In this document: one piece after another, positions 1 through 13,080 of the stretch
How the letters are laid out: each line of letters opens with the position of its first letter
Position numbering within the stretch: position 1 is the stretch's first letter
Source of the DNA: Siderastrea radians
Lineage: Eukaryota; Cnidaria; Anthozoa; Scleractinia; Rhizangiidae
Direction: 5' to 3'
Assembly (NCBI GenBank): GCA_964017195.1
Contig: OZ024900.1
Span: forward strand, 34,059,093 to 34,123,092
DNA length: 64,000 nucleotides
Notes under the pieces: model-generated
Told to the model about the DNA's origin: nothing
Databases searched by the model: none
What the model saw: the letters and a program-made list of their open reading frames with translations, nothing else
Made by a program: the position numbers and the translations under genes

Positions 1-780
<780 letters not shown>

Positions 781-1840
781 TTAAGCTGGTGTAGACGGTT
801 CGGCTGTCTTAAGGTGGGGTAACTTGTAACGTTTGTTTCTTGTGAACGGAGTTTTAGACAGGTTGCACTCGATTTGCACCACAATGGCAACGAGGACGAA
901 AATACACGCAACATGAAAAACAGCAGCAGCAAAACTTGAAGCAGTTTTTCCCAAATTCAGGGCTAAAAAAGCATAAACAGCAGGATTTAGGCACGAACTC
1001 GATGCCTGCGCAATCAGGCACTGGATTTGTAACATGACATCGCTTTCAAGTGACAAATTTTCGAGAACTCCATACACGCTGAGCAAATCCACGATAAAAT
1101 TGGAAACCCCAGCATAGGGCGAAGACTAGAAGAGCAGTTACCATCAAGCGAATTGTTTTTGCCTTACACTAAGCTACTGCACCGTGAATTTTTCCTTTCT
1201 TGCTTCTTTTCCCTAAGTTGACAGCGATCTTCGTGTAGGTCACTAACATGTACATGAAGGGAACAATAAAGGCCACGATGAAAAACAGTGTTTTTGATAG
1301 CTGTGTTTTCCAGTCTATAGGTGAGTGAGAAAACGCATATTTCCTACACTTTTCTGTTCCGTTTTCCTCTTTCCAGCAGATTTCTTGAGATTTTGTTCTG
1401 ACGCTGTAAATAAATGGCGTAGAAGACATGAGGGCGTAAATCCAAATAGCTGTGTGTAAAAGCAAGTATGTTTTCAAACGTCGCGGTGCCAGACTTTTAA
1501 AAGGTTGTAAAATGTTTCTTTGTCGATCCCAAGCAATGGCGGCCAAGCTTGTAAAAATGGCAGCTGCACATGAGAGTTCCATAAGAACAAAGGCCTTGCA
1601 AGAGTGTGGCGAATTGTTGAAGTCGTTTTGTCTCAACAGTGGAACGGCGATATGGCGGGAAAATTGGAGAAGTTTCAAACAGATGTTAACTACATGGAAT
1701 ACTAGTAAAAAAACGGCGCATGCGTATTTTGAGCGCCCGTGTTTTTTTCTAAGTCTTTTGGCGGGAAAATTGGCGCAAATTGAACGGCGGTTACCATGGC
1801 AACAGTTAAGACAAAACAATTTGCAAATAGTTGGGAGCAT
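781..1840 (-). pseudogene. Broken rhodopsin-like (class A) GPCR, intronless
   Basis: Three reading-frame pieces together show the layout of a class A G-protein-coupled receptor. The segment at 1169-1840 carries TM2, a TM3 that begins after a conserved Cys and ends in the DRY-like motif AWDRQR, an extracellular loop with a Cys, and TM5. After an in-frame TAG at about 1169-1171 the same frame continues into a TM6-like stretch with the motif ALCWGF. TM7, with the hallmark NPAVY (NPxxY), is read only in another frame (781-1092), so a one-base frameshift lies near 1100. TM1-like hydrophobic residues upstream (about 1760-1840) also sit partly in another frame. Single-exon receptors of this kind are numerous in cnidarians. 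With one stop and at least one or two frameshifts this looks like a dead copy; sequencing errors are the alternative. Confidence 0.65.
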
Positions 1841-1849
1841 AAATATTTG

Positions 1850-2500
1850 AACGACAACACTTTGTGTTCAAAATGCTTTAATAAACAGTAGCCAAATAAA
1901 ATGAACTTGTTCGTGAAAGAGACGTCTGAAAAGCCTTCACTGAAATGATTTCGCCAAATAACCTGCATGTCTTTTACAGGAATTGCTCGGAGAAAAAAGA
2001 AATGCAGTAGATTACGATACAATTTGCTTACGACTGCTGCATACATGTTCTAGTACTTTGAAAATTGCTTCCTGGAAAACCTCACGAAACTCGTAACCAT
2101 AAACGATGCAAAGTAAAAACAAATTGTGTATGATTTGGCATTTCGCGAGCTAAAATGTAGCATGCTACAGTTGAAAGCAAATGTAGTACCGTGTAAATTT
2201 GCCCTTGCAGATACAACTAACATGATAAACGACAAAAGCTAAGGCAAAGAAAACTGCGACAAAATGTTAAAATTTAAAGTGATGATATTGCCGCAAACGT
2301 TTCGCCAAGAAATATTGTATCAGTATTCACTAATGAAAACTAGCAAACTTGTGAATGGCTTGTTAGTTTTGTTGAGAAAACGCATGGCAAAGAGCCCCAC
2401 GTTTTGCAGTTTCATTGAGAAATTACTTAGCCTTATAAACTTCTTACGGTGGACTAACCCGAATAGTCAAAATTTACACTAAAAACTTCAAACAGCTTAA
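1850..2500. other. Non-coding sequence upstream of the GPCR relic
   Basis: Only short chance reading frames are present. No promoter or exon could be supported, although the region may hold the decayed 5' end of the receptor. Confidence 0.3.
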
Positions 2501-5235
2501 CTAATTAACATAGAAATTTCTAAATGTTCAAAATGTCCAAAAATGTCAACATTTACGCTCCCGCTCAATGAATTATTTAAATATCGTGCAAAAATATTGT
2601 CAAACAATTACATGTCAGTATTCTGAAAACAGACTACTGACCAAAAAATTCCACTCATAATCTTTTTTTTAGCTTCGCGATCTTCTGAAACACTGACAAA
2701 AGAGAGTTATGACTCAATGCTTTTAGTGAGAAATCGTCTATTTAAATATCAAACTTAGGGTTTATTGTTTTGCTGTACGCTTTTTCCTTTGTTTTACGAC
2801 ACCCGTGAATTTCACGGGTTCTTACTCCAGGATGAATCCAGATTTGTACCGAAAATTGTCAATCGCCTCCCATTTTGACTCACAAATTGCGTCTCAACCT
2901 TGAAACCTCTCTAAGAACTGACAAAAGCCAACATTTAGGGCGAAAACAAACAAAAAGCCTAACATTTGTAGAAATTGTGAATCATCAACTCCAAATTTGT
3001 CGCTAAAACCGACAAATGGCAAGAATTTCAGACCTAAAAACAGATCCTTAAATTCAAACCGCCTGAGACTGCCAGCTAAAATTTTAACCAAAAATCTTGC
3101 AAAAAATTTCATGCCCTCACATTTTCACTGCGAAATCGTGACACAGTCGTGAATCTGAAAACCGTTGAAACAGTCTAAAATTAAACCAAAGACTTAGAAA
3201 TGCTGAGTCCAGCTGAATACGAATCATCTCTTGATGTTAAAAAGTCACAAGCAGTTTAAATAAAACAGAAATTTGGCAAAGAACTTAAGGTTTGTGCAAT
3301 CGTGTCTGAACCTCACTACGGCTTTTCAAAAACTGACAAAATATTTAAACTGGAAATACACGAAAGACAAAATAATGGAGAAGACCATGTCTTAGCCTTG
3401 AATACCTTACTAAAAACTGCGTGAAAAAACAAAATTACAAGTGAAAATGTGACACTGAAATAATTATCTTTGGAATGTTCACTGAAAGCTGATTGAACAG
3501 TAAAAATTTTAACTGGAACAAGAAAAATAATAGCCTTAAGCTTTTTGTTAAGTTTGTCTGAACCTCAACTGAACCATTGCTGAAAAATGACGAGCAGCGA
3601 AAAGTTTAAGTGAAAGGGGTCACAACAGCCTGCAAACTATCGACGGAAAAATTGTCTGAAAGGTCAGGATTTAACCATTTAAGATCCAATATCAGCATGC
3701 ATTTTCTCTTCACTGTTCTTCATAAATTTCTTTTAGAACGAGTTGGGAGAATTTGCATCAAAATCAAGACATATCACCTTTGATGATCATTTCCGTTATT
3801 GTCATGACCTGTATGTTTGATCAAGTAGTGATATTGTGAGAAAAAATTTAAAATGCTTATCACTCTTGGGGCTTAAAGGATTAAAAATTCTCCGAAAATC
3901 TGTCCGAAAATCTGTCTCAACTTCTAGATAAATTGCAAACCGAACGCACACTACTCGAAACGTTTTGCCGAGAATTAAACTACAGAAATTCTTACTGAAA
4001 CCTGACAAATTGAGCCCCATGCAACATTGCATCTCGTGATTCTCTTACTGAGTTACTTGAAATTAGTCTCAAATAACTTGCGGGAAACTTACAGCGAAAA
4101 TAGATTAGTGTAAGGCCCAATTTTGAAGTTTTAGTGAAATATATTGGTTCAAATTCTTTCTTAAACGGCTGATCAGAAAAAATTTAACTAAATTAGCTCA
4201 GCGTCAATACATCACTTAAATTTACAAAATTCACGCTCGCTTTTCATAGTGTCATGCAATATTACTTTCGCAGCTGGTACTGGAAGTAAGGTAATCTTAC
4301 TTTTAGTTTCCAATCCTTCTACTCATACGCGTCCTGTTTCCTACTCGATTAAGTCTTTTCTATTTGTGGGTGAAAATGTAGGCATTTGAAAATATCAATG
4401 AATGCTATCAGTGATGTCTTTAATGAAATTTGATATATAGTAAATCACAAGGATACACTGGAAATCGAGTCTCAACCTACAGTACTGGCCAAAGGGATGG
4501 CAGCATTACACGCGCGTTTCATGCGTGTAAAGACGCCATATTGCATGCAATTTCCACGCAAAATACATGCAAATTACACGCGCAAAACACAGCTGACAAA
4601 ACTAAAACAGCAAAAACTGAAACTCCAAACAGGTTTCAGTAACATTTTCGCCGTCTTCAATTTAGTATTGTGACCAGTGAAAGCTCACAATAGGTCTAAA
4701 TTTAAACTCACAACAAGCAAATAGTAGGATCATACTAGTGCAAAATTTTTTACTAAGAAGTGATGTCTTACTGAAAACTCGCAAACAGTCATAATTTCAC
4801 AGGACCGACAACAATCCAGCTATTCCTAATATATTTTTTAAAACTAAAATGACGTCTTCACTTGACTGGAAACTCACAATTATCCTAAATTTCGAATGAC
4901 AACAGACGAATCGGCCACATATCAATTTCGTAAAAAAAAAATCAATAACTTCTTGATTCTAGTATCTTATACTGAAAACTCGCAACTAGTCAAATTCAAC
5001 TGATAACAAACATAAAGGCTAACATTTTTTTACCGGAAATGTCTTGCCTTAGGGATTTTGATTGAAGGACCCTTCCTGAAAAATTCACAATACAATGCAA
5101 TCGGCGAAAAATAAACTCACAGAAAAGATCAAAACAAGCTGCCTTGAACTCAGTATCTTACTGGAAACTCACAATTGGCCAAAATTTCAGTTTAACTCGC
5201 AACAAACAAAATCAATAGTGTAATACAAAAACTAT
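2500..5235. repeat. Highly decayed satellite-like region
   Basis: Imperfect phrases recur roughly every 100-130 bases: 'ggaaactcacaat', 'aactcgcaac', 'caacagacaaatag' and 'gcctaacattt', separated by AT-rich filler (for example near 2880, 2990, 4860, 4975, 5110, 5165). The same phrases return near 5505 and at 9.9-10.8 kb. This looks like an old tandem repeat eroded by mutation. No coding potential is seen. Confidence 0.4.
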
Positions 5236-5261
5236 GCATTTCAAGTTGTATTCTAAAGTTT

Positions 5262-5272
5262 ATCATCATCAC

Positions 5273-5335
<63 letters not shown>

Positions 5336-5336
5336 T

Positions 5337-5370
<34 letters not shown>

Positions 5371-5415
5371 ACATCATCGTCATCGTTTTCGTCATCGTCA
5401 TCATCATCACCACCA
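5262..5415. repeat. (ATC)n/(CAT)n microsatellite
   Basis: A nearly pure trinucleotide run of about 150 bases. In two frames it yields poly-His or poly-Met, which are artefacts of the repeat rather than proteins. Confidence 0.95.
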
Positions 5416-5449
5416 ACTCACAGTCAGCCGGAATTTCAACTCGTAATCG

Positions 5450-6010
5450 TTAGACAAACAGTTTAATATTTTTTAATAAAGATTGTCGTGTAGTTGGTAT
5501 CTTGCTGGAAACTCACAATACGCCACGTCTTGCAAACGCTTCGTTTCGTGAAAAGACCATTTTTATTAGGACGTCACATGCAAAAAGATTTCTGGTAGTT
5601 TTATAGTAAAAAGACGCAACCGTCAAGCAACACGATTGGCAGAGCTGGACGACTCTGAACTTATTTAATCGACCACGGATTGCCAGTAAATATCGTTTTA
5701 AAAACAATGCTGATTTCAGCAATTTCCCTCCATTTTTAGTTGTAGAAGGCTGGTCAGTGTCGAGTGAAGCATTCAAAAACCGACACGGAAACTAGAGTTT
5801 CAATGTGCGACTCGACGCAGCCCGAAGAATAGTTCAACTTACTTTCGTCTGCCAAAAAAAAAAAAAAATATGGATCGACTGGCCGCCTGACAGGATGTAG
5901 TCAGTTGAAGAAAGACATTCGTGGCAATTGCTCGTTTTGGTTCAATTGAGCAAAAAAATGACAGAAAATTTATCGTCCAACACTGGGAACAGTGCCGTCT
6001 AGTTGTAAAG
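5450..6010. other. Non-coding sequence with a poly-A tract
   Basis: Short chance reading frames only. A run of A at about 5855-5868 is present, with no recognisable element attached. Confidence 0.3.
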
Positions 6011-6028
6011 ATGGCCAGGATACTTTCC

Positions 6029-6300
6029 AGGGGGGGGGGGGAGGGGGTAATCATAAAAGTTTTATACGAGAAGCTCCACCCGGAGGTTCAAACCCTTACC
6101 CTTTAATATACTAAGTTTTACCAAAATGGTACCCCTTTCATATACCTAAAGCAAAATTGCACCCCTTTAAGCCAAACCAATACAATTTCCTATAATAGCC
6201 ACATTTCTCCCGGGCTTTCAGTCGTTCTGGTTCTGTTGCTCAAAGGGTGTGAATGCTTTTATGTGTTTCGCGTTGCCAAAATTTGGCACCCTTTTATATA
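6029..6300. mobile_element. Degenerate copy of the G-rich-ended repeat family
   Basis: It starts with a long G run and is followed by 'aacccttaccctttaatatactaag' style text with repeated 'gcacccctt' phrases. The text resembles the better-preserved element at 22976-24201 (G run, then 'aaacccttaccctaaactagac'). Ends are not defined. Confidence 0.4.
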
Positions 6301-6660
6301 CGTCGCCACGAATAAAAAATTACTTTTATAATAATAACAATAATTTATAATAATTTAATAAACTTATATAGCGCTATAATTAAGCATTTTAGTCCAAACA
6401 AAACTGTCAGTTTTTAATAGAAACGGATGAAATGCAGCTTTACAAATTTGTTCAGAAACAAGACACTATTTTTGCACCACCAGGCAAGTCTAATTTTGAT
6501 TTTTAACTCGAATGCAAACAAGAACGTTTTCCCTTAGTGAGTAGTTTTACCTGTCTGGACAACTAAGGATTAATTATAGTCACTTTTCCTTTCGCAGTTT
6601 GTAAATGCGTGCAAAATACGAGTAGAAACATAGCTCAGTTTCCAGAGAATAATTTCCTCG
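6300..6660. other. AT-rich intergenic sequence
   Basis: AT-rich sequence including an imperfect TAATAA-like stretch near 6325-6365. Nothing else was recognised. Confidence 0.3.
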
Positions 6661-7143
6661 ACGTTTCACTGGCAGACATTGTTTTGCTGTCGTGTATCTT
6701 CGTCCTCGGCTTTCTATTACAGGACAAACCGACCTTAACTTTCTGTACAAAGTTTAGTGAAGACACCAAGCACTTGAATTTTTAAGCTTAAGCTTAACAA
6801 GTCGGCTTACGGTTTTTGGCAATTGTAGCAAGAAATTACTTTCATCTAAACTAAGTCATTACTGGCACTAAGTTATTACTAGAATACCGTGCGATTCCTA
6901 CTTAACCCTTTAAGTCCCAATAGTGACAAGCATCTAATTTCTCCTTACAGTATTACTAACTGATCAAACATACAGGTCATGAGAAGAAAGAAAATGATCA
7001 CCAATGATCAAATGTCCTGATTTCTAATCAAATTCTTCCAACTAGTAACATAAGAAATATAAGGAGAATGGTGAGGAGAATATGGATGTTTATATTGCGC
7101 GTTAAAGGGTTAAACTGAGCTACAATTCAACCACAGATTCAGC
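6661..7143 (+). repeat. 483-bp direct duplication, copy 1
   Basis: This segment recurs with few substitutions and equal length at 9145-9627, about 2.48 kb downstream in the same orientation. Both copies start at 'acgtttcactggcagac' and end at 'ccacagattcagc', and both contain the same TTAA-flanked MITE, so the MITE inserted before the duplication. No terminal inverted repeats or LTR-like TG...CA ends are seen. Confidence 0.85.
6902..7113. mobile_element. piggyBac-like MITE (TTAA target site)
   Basis: It is flanked by TTAA on both sides (6902-6905 and 7110-7113), with terminal inverted repeats CCCTTTAA/TTAAAGGG. About 212 bp long and non-coding. The same family lies at 9386-9597, 35719-35932 and, truncated, at 26109-26275. 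TTAA duplication with CCC/GGG ends fits piggyBac-type transposases, which must act in trans. Confidence 0.75.
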
Positions 7144-8000
7144 CACCATTCATACGTTGAGCGATCGGTCGATAATTTGATGATTTAGTTTACGGCTCTG
7201 TTTGAATTCCGGCATTTCGTTTTCATGTAAAAATGTTGCAACAAACTTATTCTTGTCGTCTTGATGTTGTTTGGTTGTTTATTGAATCTTTCCGAAAAAG
7301 CAAAGCGCCACGCCTTTTAAAAACTTTTTATACTGTTGGTCGCTCAACGTGTAGATAAACGTTGTGTTCATTTATCATTAAAGTCGATGTGGTGAAAAGT
7401 TTGGGAATTTTAAGTTGGCACTTGAAGTTTATCATAACAAATTAATCACGGATTGCAACTTTGCTGATTTTCAACTTAACTTTTCCTGGAAAGTCAATTT
7501 CAGTGCTAAAAATGCAATTTCACAAGGAGGTACAGCCGCTGATCTTTTGTTTGAAATCAGCAAGAAAGTACAAAAGATGTAAAATGCTTTCGTATCCATG
7601 TCTAAAAAACTTAACAAAACGGAATTAGAGTCGAATAATGTCCAATTGTCTCGTAGATTTTTGCATGTTTTGTAAATTTTTAAAGCGTTTCAACTAATAT
7701 AAACAAGAATCCAAAAACTTGATAAGAAATAAATAACTTTTAAGCTGATTTAAAAGTAAACCGTGACCTGTAGAGCGTCCCAAATTCTTTCTGATTTTCA
7801 TCATTAAATTTGCTACGAACTGAAAATGAAAAAAATATTTTCGTGCTCCGCAGTTTTGCAAGATCACATCTTAAGAGGGGCCAGTCTACGTCAGTTTTTC
7901 TCCGGTGTTTTCCGATCATCGACTGGACAATTTGGATTTATATTACGAAATTCCATTTGGCACAAGCTATCAAATGAAACTGTTACTCAACAGCTTTCAT
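7144..8000. other. AT-rich intergenic sequence
   Basis: No gene, RNA or repeat structure could be supported here. Confidence 0.3.
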
Positions 8001-8578
8001 ATAGGATTTCATTTACGGGTCAATGCAAAAGTAATAACTACCTTTATCAACATCACAAGAAAGTACTGCTCAGTAGCTTCATTTTAATGGTCACCTTTTA
8101 GGATTTCATCCACAGACTCAAAAGTTAGTACCACCTTGTACAGCATAATAAACAGCACCACAGGAAAGTACTGCTCAGTAGCTTTCATTTGAATGGTCAC
8201 ACTTTAGGATTTCATCCACATACTCAAAAGTTAGAATCACCTTTGAATGGTCACACTTTAGGATTTCATCCGCAGATTCAAAAGTTAGAACCACCTTGTA
8301 CAGCATAATAAACAGCACCACAGGAAAGTGCTGCTCAGTAGCTTTCATTTGAATGGTCACACTTTAGGATTTCATCCACAGACTCAAAAGTTAGAACCAC
8401 CTTGTACAGCATAATAAACAGCACCACAGGAAAGTACCGTTTATTTGAATGAGGATCTTGAATAGCTGATCTCTGGGATTTCATCCACAGCACTATAAAC
8501 AGTGCCACAGGAAAATACTATTCGTTAGCACTCGTTTGAATGATCACACTCAATGGTTTCATCCACAGACTCAAAAGG
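8001..8578 (-). repeat. 106-bp minisatellite, minus orientation
   Basis: A phrase beginning 'ggatttcatccacagactc' recurs at 8101, 8207, 8261 (shortened unit), 8367 and 8476, a period of 106 bases. About four to five imperfect monomers are present, the outer ones more diverged. The same monomer lies on the plus strand at about 33030-33485 and once inside the MITE at 22332-22544. Confidence 0.9.
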
Positions 8579-8579
8579 A

Positions 8580-9144
8580 AAAAAAACATCCTAAATGACG
8601 AGAGGTCTGAAGAAACTGGAATTAAAAGGATTAACCAAAGACTGGCGTAGTGGGTGTGATTAACACTGAATTGTGTGTTTACAGATATGATAGACCGTCA
8701 GTGCCATCTTAAAAATGTCCACACAATCGCCACATCAACTGATCCATTTCAAGCAGACAAGAGAGCAAAAGCATTATTCAATCGTGGAACTAAATTAATA
8801 AATCCATTGAAACTATTATGGATCATAAATTTGTTTCAAAAATCTCTCCGGTTTCACATTTTAGAATAATTGAACAGAGTGGATATTAATAAGGAAACCA
8901 ATCTCAAGGAAAAATGCTTATGTTCTCTTGTCTTTTTGGAAGTTTAGTTTACAAAACCCTGATATCTGGTTCAAAGGAACGTTGGTGCTGAGGGCGACCA
9001 ATATTGACCAGTTGTACAGGCCAAAAAAACAAACCAAGAGGCTTTTTGTTATTGGTAAACGAACGATTCGTCGGCCGTTTTCAGTGTTGCAGAACAGTTG
9101 TAGTCGGCTCGTTCTTCGATATAAAATTCAGCAAAGTTGAAGGA
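8580..9144. other. Intergenic sequence
   Basis: Short chance frames only; nothing recognised between the minisatellite and the second 483-bp copy. Confidence 0.3.
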
Positions 9145-9627
9145 ACGTTTCACTGGCAGACATTGTTTTGCTGTCATGTATCTTCGTCCTCGGCTTTCTA
9201 TTACAGGACAAACCGACCTTAACTTTCTGTACAAAGTTTAGTGAAGACACCAAGCACTTGAATTTTTAAGCTTAAGCTTAACAAGTCGGCTTACGGTTTT
9301 TGGCAATTGTAGCAAGAAATTACTTTCATCTAAAATAAGTCATTACTGGCACTAAGGTATTACCAGAATACCGTGCGATTCCTGCTTAACCCTTTAAGCC
9401 CCAATAGTGACAAGCACCTAATTTCTCCTTACAGTATTACTAACTGATCAAACATACAGGTCATGAGAATAAAGAAAATGATCACCAATGATCAAATGTC
9501 CAGATTTTTAATCAAATTCTTCCAACTAGTAACATAAGAAATATAACAAGAATGGTGAGGAGAATATGGATGTTTATATTGCACGTTAAAGGGTTAAACT
9601 GAGCTACAATTCAACCACAGATTCAGC
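9145..9627 (+). repeat. 483-bp direct duplication, copy 2
   Basis: Collinear and nearly identical to 6661-7143, including the internal MITE. The flanks differ, which fixes the boundaries. Confidence 0.85.
9386..9597. mobile_element. piggyBac-like MITE (TTAA target site), second copy
   Basis: TTAA at 9386-9389 and 9594-9597 with CCCTTTAA/TTAAAGGG ends. It was carried along inside the 483-bp duplication. Confidence 0.75.
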
Positions 9628-9629
9628 TG

Positions 9630-10850
9630 ATCAGCTTATAAGTGATTTGAGATTTTTCCTAAAAGGGAAGTGCAGATAAAGTCTTCTTCCATTAGCTACC
9701 TCGTTACTCTCATTGCGTTTGTCACGTTTAACACGACCGTAGTCCACCCCAATCTCTACTGCAATTACCAGAAACCTTTGCGCGTGTGACGTCATAATAA
9801 AAATGGTCCACTTTCTTACTGAAATCTCGAAATCGACCAAAACATAAACTGGCAACTAGCCCAACACTTTTATAATAATAACACTTAAAGTGATATGCCT
9901 TCACTGAAATATATTACTAAGAATTTACATTATTATCGGCCTGAATTTAAACTCACAACAGACAAATAGCCAAGTATCTTTACAAGAAAAAAACGGTAAG
10001 AGACAAATAGTCTTGACTCCGACTAGATAACCTTGCTGTTAAATCGCAATCTGCCGAAATTTCAATAACAGACAAATAGCCTCTTACATTTCTTTAGAAA
10101 AAAAATGCCTTGACTGTAGATGGGGTAGATGGAGGGGCCATTTTCGTAAGCCATATACGGCAATTTTTCGCGTGAAGGCCAAATGGCTGTTTTCGTCCTC
10201 CTGAAACGTGATTCGCCAAGTGACCATGAGCCATGATTTTTCATTATTATTGCTCGTAAAGAAAGAACTGTTTGTTTTTTGTTTCGAGAAATGTGATTTC
10301 GTAGACGCCAAGCAAAATATCTTGAAAGACGATCAACTTGAATTTCTGTGGAACAACGGATGGTTTGCTTTCCGTGAAATGTAATCTGGGCCCTCTTGAC
10401 TCTCATAATAGACTCTATCAGTCGCCAAAAAAATTGAACCCGCAACAGACAAACAGGCAAATACTTATACTGACTACTGTAATGTCTCGTTTCTTCAACA
10501 TACTCACTGGCACACAATCAGGCAAAATTTCAACTGGCAAGTCCTTGGCTGTCTCGTTCTGATCCTTATTGAAACTCTATCCAGCAATACACGCCAATTT
10601 GCAATGACAACCGTTCAAACAGCTTTATGTTCTAACTAGAAAATGGTGTTTTTATATCTACATCTTCACAGAAAACGCAATCAAATAAATAGCTTTTTTC
10701 AAATTGTGTCGTAGCAACAACAAACGTAGAGCAAATCATGTCTTTCTAACGCTGTTTCCTAATGAAAGTCTACAGCGGCCTAAATTTGATTTAACAGAAA
10801 ATTAAAGCTTTTAAAATCTTTTTAAGCGCTGATGAGTCATGAAATTCACT
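9630..10850. repeat. Decayed satellite-like region, second block
   Basis: Phrases such as 'aactcacaacagacaaatag', 'caataacagacaaatagcc' and 'cccgcaacagacaaacagg' recur at irregular 100-150 base spacing, as in the 2.5-5.2 kb block. A 151-codon open frame on the minus strand (10062-10517) overlaps but resembles nothing known and probably arose by chance. Confidence 0.4.
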
Positions 10851-11410
10851 GAAAAGGACCTAATTTTCATTTCACAACTGTCAAATGTTTCATGTTCTGT
10901 CTGTCTAAGTCAGACGTTTTTGAACCACGTAGTTCGTTACATCTGGCGTTGCACTGTATACGTGATAATTTATCTCCAAACAAAAAATGTATATATAAAA
11001 GAAAATTACCATCAATGCTTGCAAATAGGCTGCACATGAAAATAAATTGCATCCTATACGCTGTACGACTGTTTCACTAAAAAACTTTCCTAACCCAAAT
11101 ACTTTAGACTGCAAAACCGGTAAAAATTTCGCACAGTAAGTTTGGCGCACAAGAATCCTCGAGTTTGCAGTTGTTGTCGATTTTGATTTAAGAAACAAGG
11201 ACTGTTTTGCAGTTTACAAAATGCTTGTGCGATAGGTGCTCACTGGATAACCTGCAATCACAACTTTTCCTTCTAAAAAGTGCAGCTGTCCGGCAGGCAT
11301 CAATGGTAACCTCTTTGTTGTTTTTCGTAAGGTTATTTATTTTTCTCTACCTCCAGTTCTTGATTCATTTGTGACTCAATTCTTTCTTCCTTTGAATTGA
11401 TCCTGACATC
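10851..11410. other. Intergenic sequence
   Basis: No supported feature; overlapping short frames on both strands look random. Confidence 0.3.
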
Positions 11411-11429
11411 CTCGTAAGTGTCCTGTGCA

Positions 11430-11690
11430 AGTAAAAAAGATAAAGGTAAAGGCAAAGTCACACACAAGGCCACAGGGCACCCACACGGCTTAACTGAGAG
11501 TATTGCTACCCCCCCCCCCCCGGATGGGATGCTAGTCCATTGGAGGGTTACCCCAAGCAGTATGTCGCCGTGTACCCATGTTATACACCTGGCTGGAGAG
11601 AGACAATGTGGGGAAACGTTTCTTGTCCAAGAAAACAACACGATGGCAGGGACCAGGCTACGAGCCACCGACTACTGCACCCCCACAAAT
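11430..11690. repeat. Dispersed repeat with internal C run
   Basis: A block with a stretch of 13-14 C followed by higher-GC text ('gatgggatgctagtccattg', later 'caggctacgagccaccgac') stands out from its AT-rich surroundings. It resembles a high-copy dispersed repeat of anthozoan genomes, but no terminal repeats or target duplication could be defined. Confidence 0.35.
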
Positions 11691-11699
11691 TGAAAAAAA

Positions 11700-12100
11700 A
11701 AATTCCTCAAAAAAATGAAATCAGAAACAACAATTGATACAGCTTTTCATTGTGACAAAGTTATGAGTTTTTTAATGCTCTTTCACTGCTGAATTGACTA
11801 TTTACTTCCGTCATTTTTGTACCACACTCATCCTCGTTTATTACGCATGAAATGGCAAGAGTTGAATTACTTTTTTAGGGTACTTCGCCACCTAGGCCTA
11901 TTCATGGGAGCCATGGGGTAAGGGAATATACCCGTCTTGAGTTCGAAAGCTTTTAATTTTCTGTATCACTATATATCTATGAAAAACTGAAGCACCAACC
12001 AGTTTCTAGCGTTATTTGAAAAATCATTGTTACATGTCCCTGGCGATAAGTTTGATCTTTTGATGCCAACCATGTTTAGAAACGGCAGGTTTGTTTCAAT
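11700..12100. other. Intergenic sequence
   Basis: AT-rich, with nothing recognised apart from an A-rich tract near 11690-11720. Confidence 0.3.
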
Positions 12101-12106
12101 ACTTTG

Positions 12107-12152
12107 AAATGTTCCTCCCCCCTCCTGGAGTTCTGGAGGGGGAGGAACATTC
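12107..12152. repeat. Strong hairpin with C-rich arm
   Basis: The arms 'aatgttcctccccc' and 'gggggaggaacatt' flank a short loop, giving a stem of about 17 bp. It lies at the start of the 12.1-14.2 kb duplicated segment. Confidence 0.7.
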
Positions 12153-13080
12153 TTACCTCGGTTCCCCTGTTTCTTGGTTCCAGAAACACGGTCTGAACAG
12201 ACACTATACCCAACATATCAAACAAGGAAGCAGCTTTAAAGAGACTCAACTCACCTCTTCAACAATACCATGTTTAACGTGATGGGCTCTGTGGTTTGTG
12301 TTTCCATCCTATCCCTGACATTAGACATGCTTTGTAACGTCTCCAATGTTTAAAACATTATGAAGCAATAGCTGGTTAGAGATACAACAAAACAGACATG
12401 ATACAAAAGTAAGGAATAAGTCACAGGCAGCCCAACATTAAATGATCTTTGCCTGTATATTTATGAGTAGGGGAAGGAAGGGGGGGGGGTGGGGTGGGTG
12501 GGAAAGTGGTCGGCTTCACAAGATATCCCTAAGTTCATCTGAGTCCTAAACAGTGTTTCTTATGAAGTGCTATTGTCAAGCATTAATGATCCGCACTTTT
12601 CTATTTGGTCCTGATTTGTTTATAATGATGATGGCCTCGATGATGGCTGAAACAAGTTTGAGCTCAAAACTTGTGACTAACTCATTTACTCCATCGGTTT
12701 CCCATCAAAAACTGATTGAAAACGCTATCAGAACACATGAAGGGAAGAACCCAGCTATTTCACTGTCTATGAATAGTTTGCTCTAAAAGTAGGGCAAGGT
12801 GATTGATCATGTAAATTTTGAGCCATGATATACTTAGTTTCAGATGTCAAGTCAAAATATTCTTTTTCCTTGATTATCCACAACATTTTGGGAGATCCCA
12901 CAGAGTGCAGACAATGGTTTGACCATTGGTTTTCAACAGTACAAAGGACACGTGATTAGCTCACTAGGAGAGCTTCAGGCCCGGGTGTATTATTTCTGCT
13001 ATTTTTAGTAGGTACCCTAAAATCTGTACCTTATTTCACATCTAACCACAATGGATTTATCTATTTTGGGATGTTTAAAG

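Noticed and set aside
5192..5446. Poly-His and poly-Met reading frames
   Set aside because: Direct translation of the (ATC)n microsatellite.
8001..8578. Reading frames across the 106-bp minisatellite (for example 8175-8360)
   Set aside because: The frame follows the repeat period and is broken in other monomers; no protein family is recognised.
10062..10517. 151-codon open frame on the minus strand
   Set aside because: No family resemblance, lies in a decayed repeat block, and overlaps an equally long frame in another phase.
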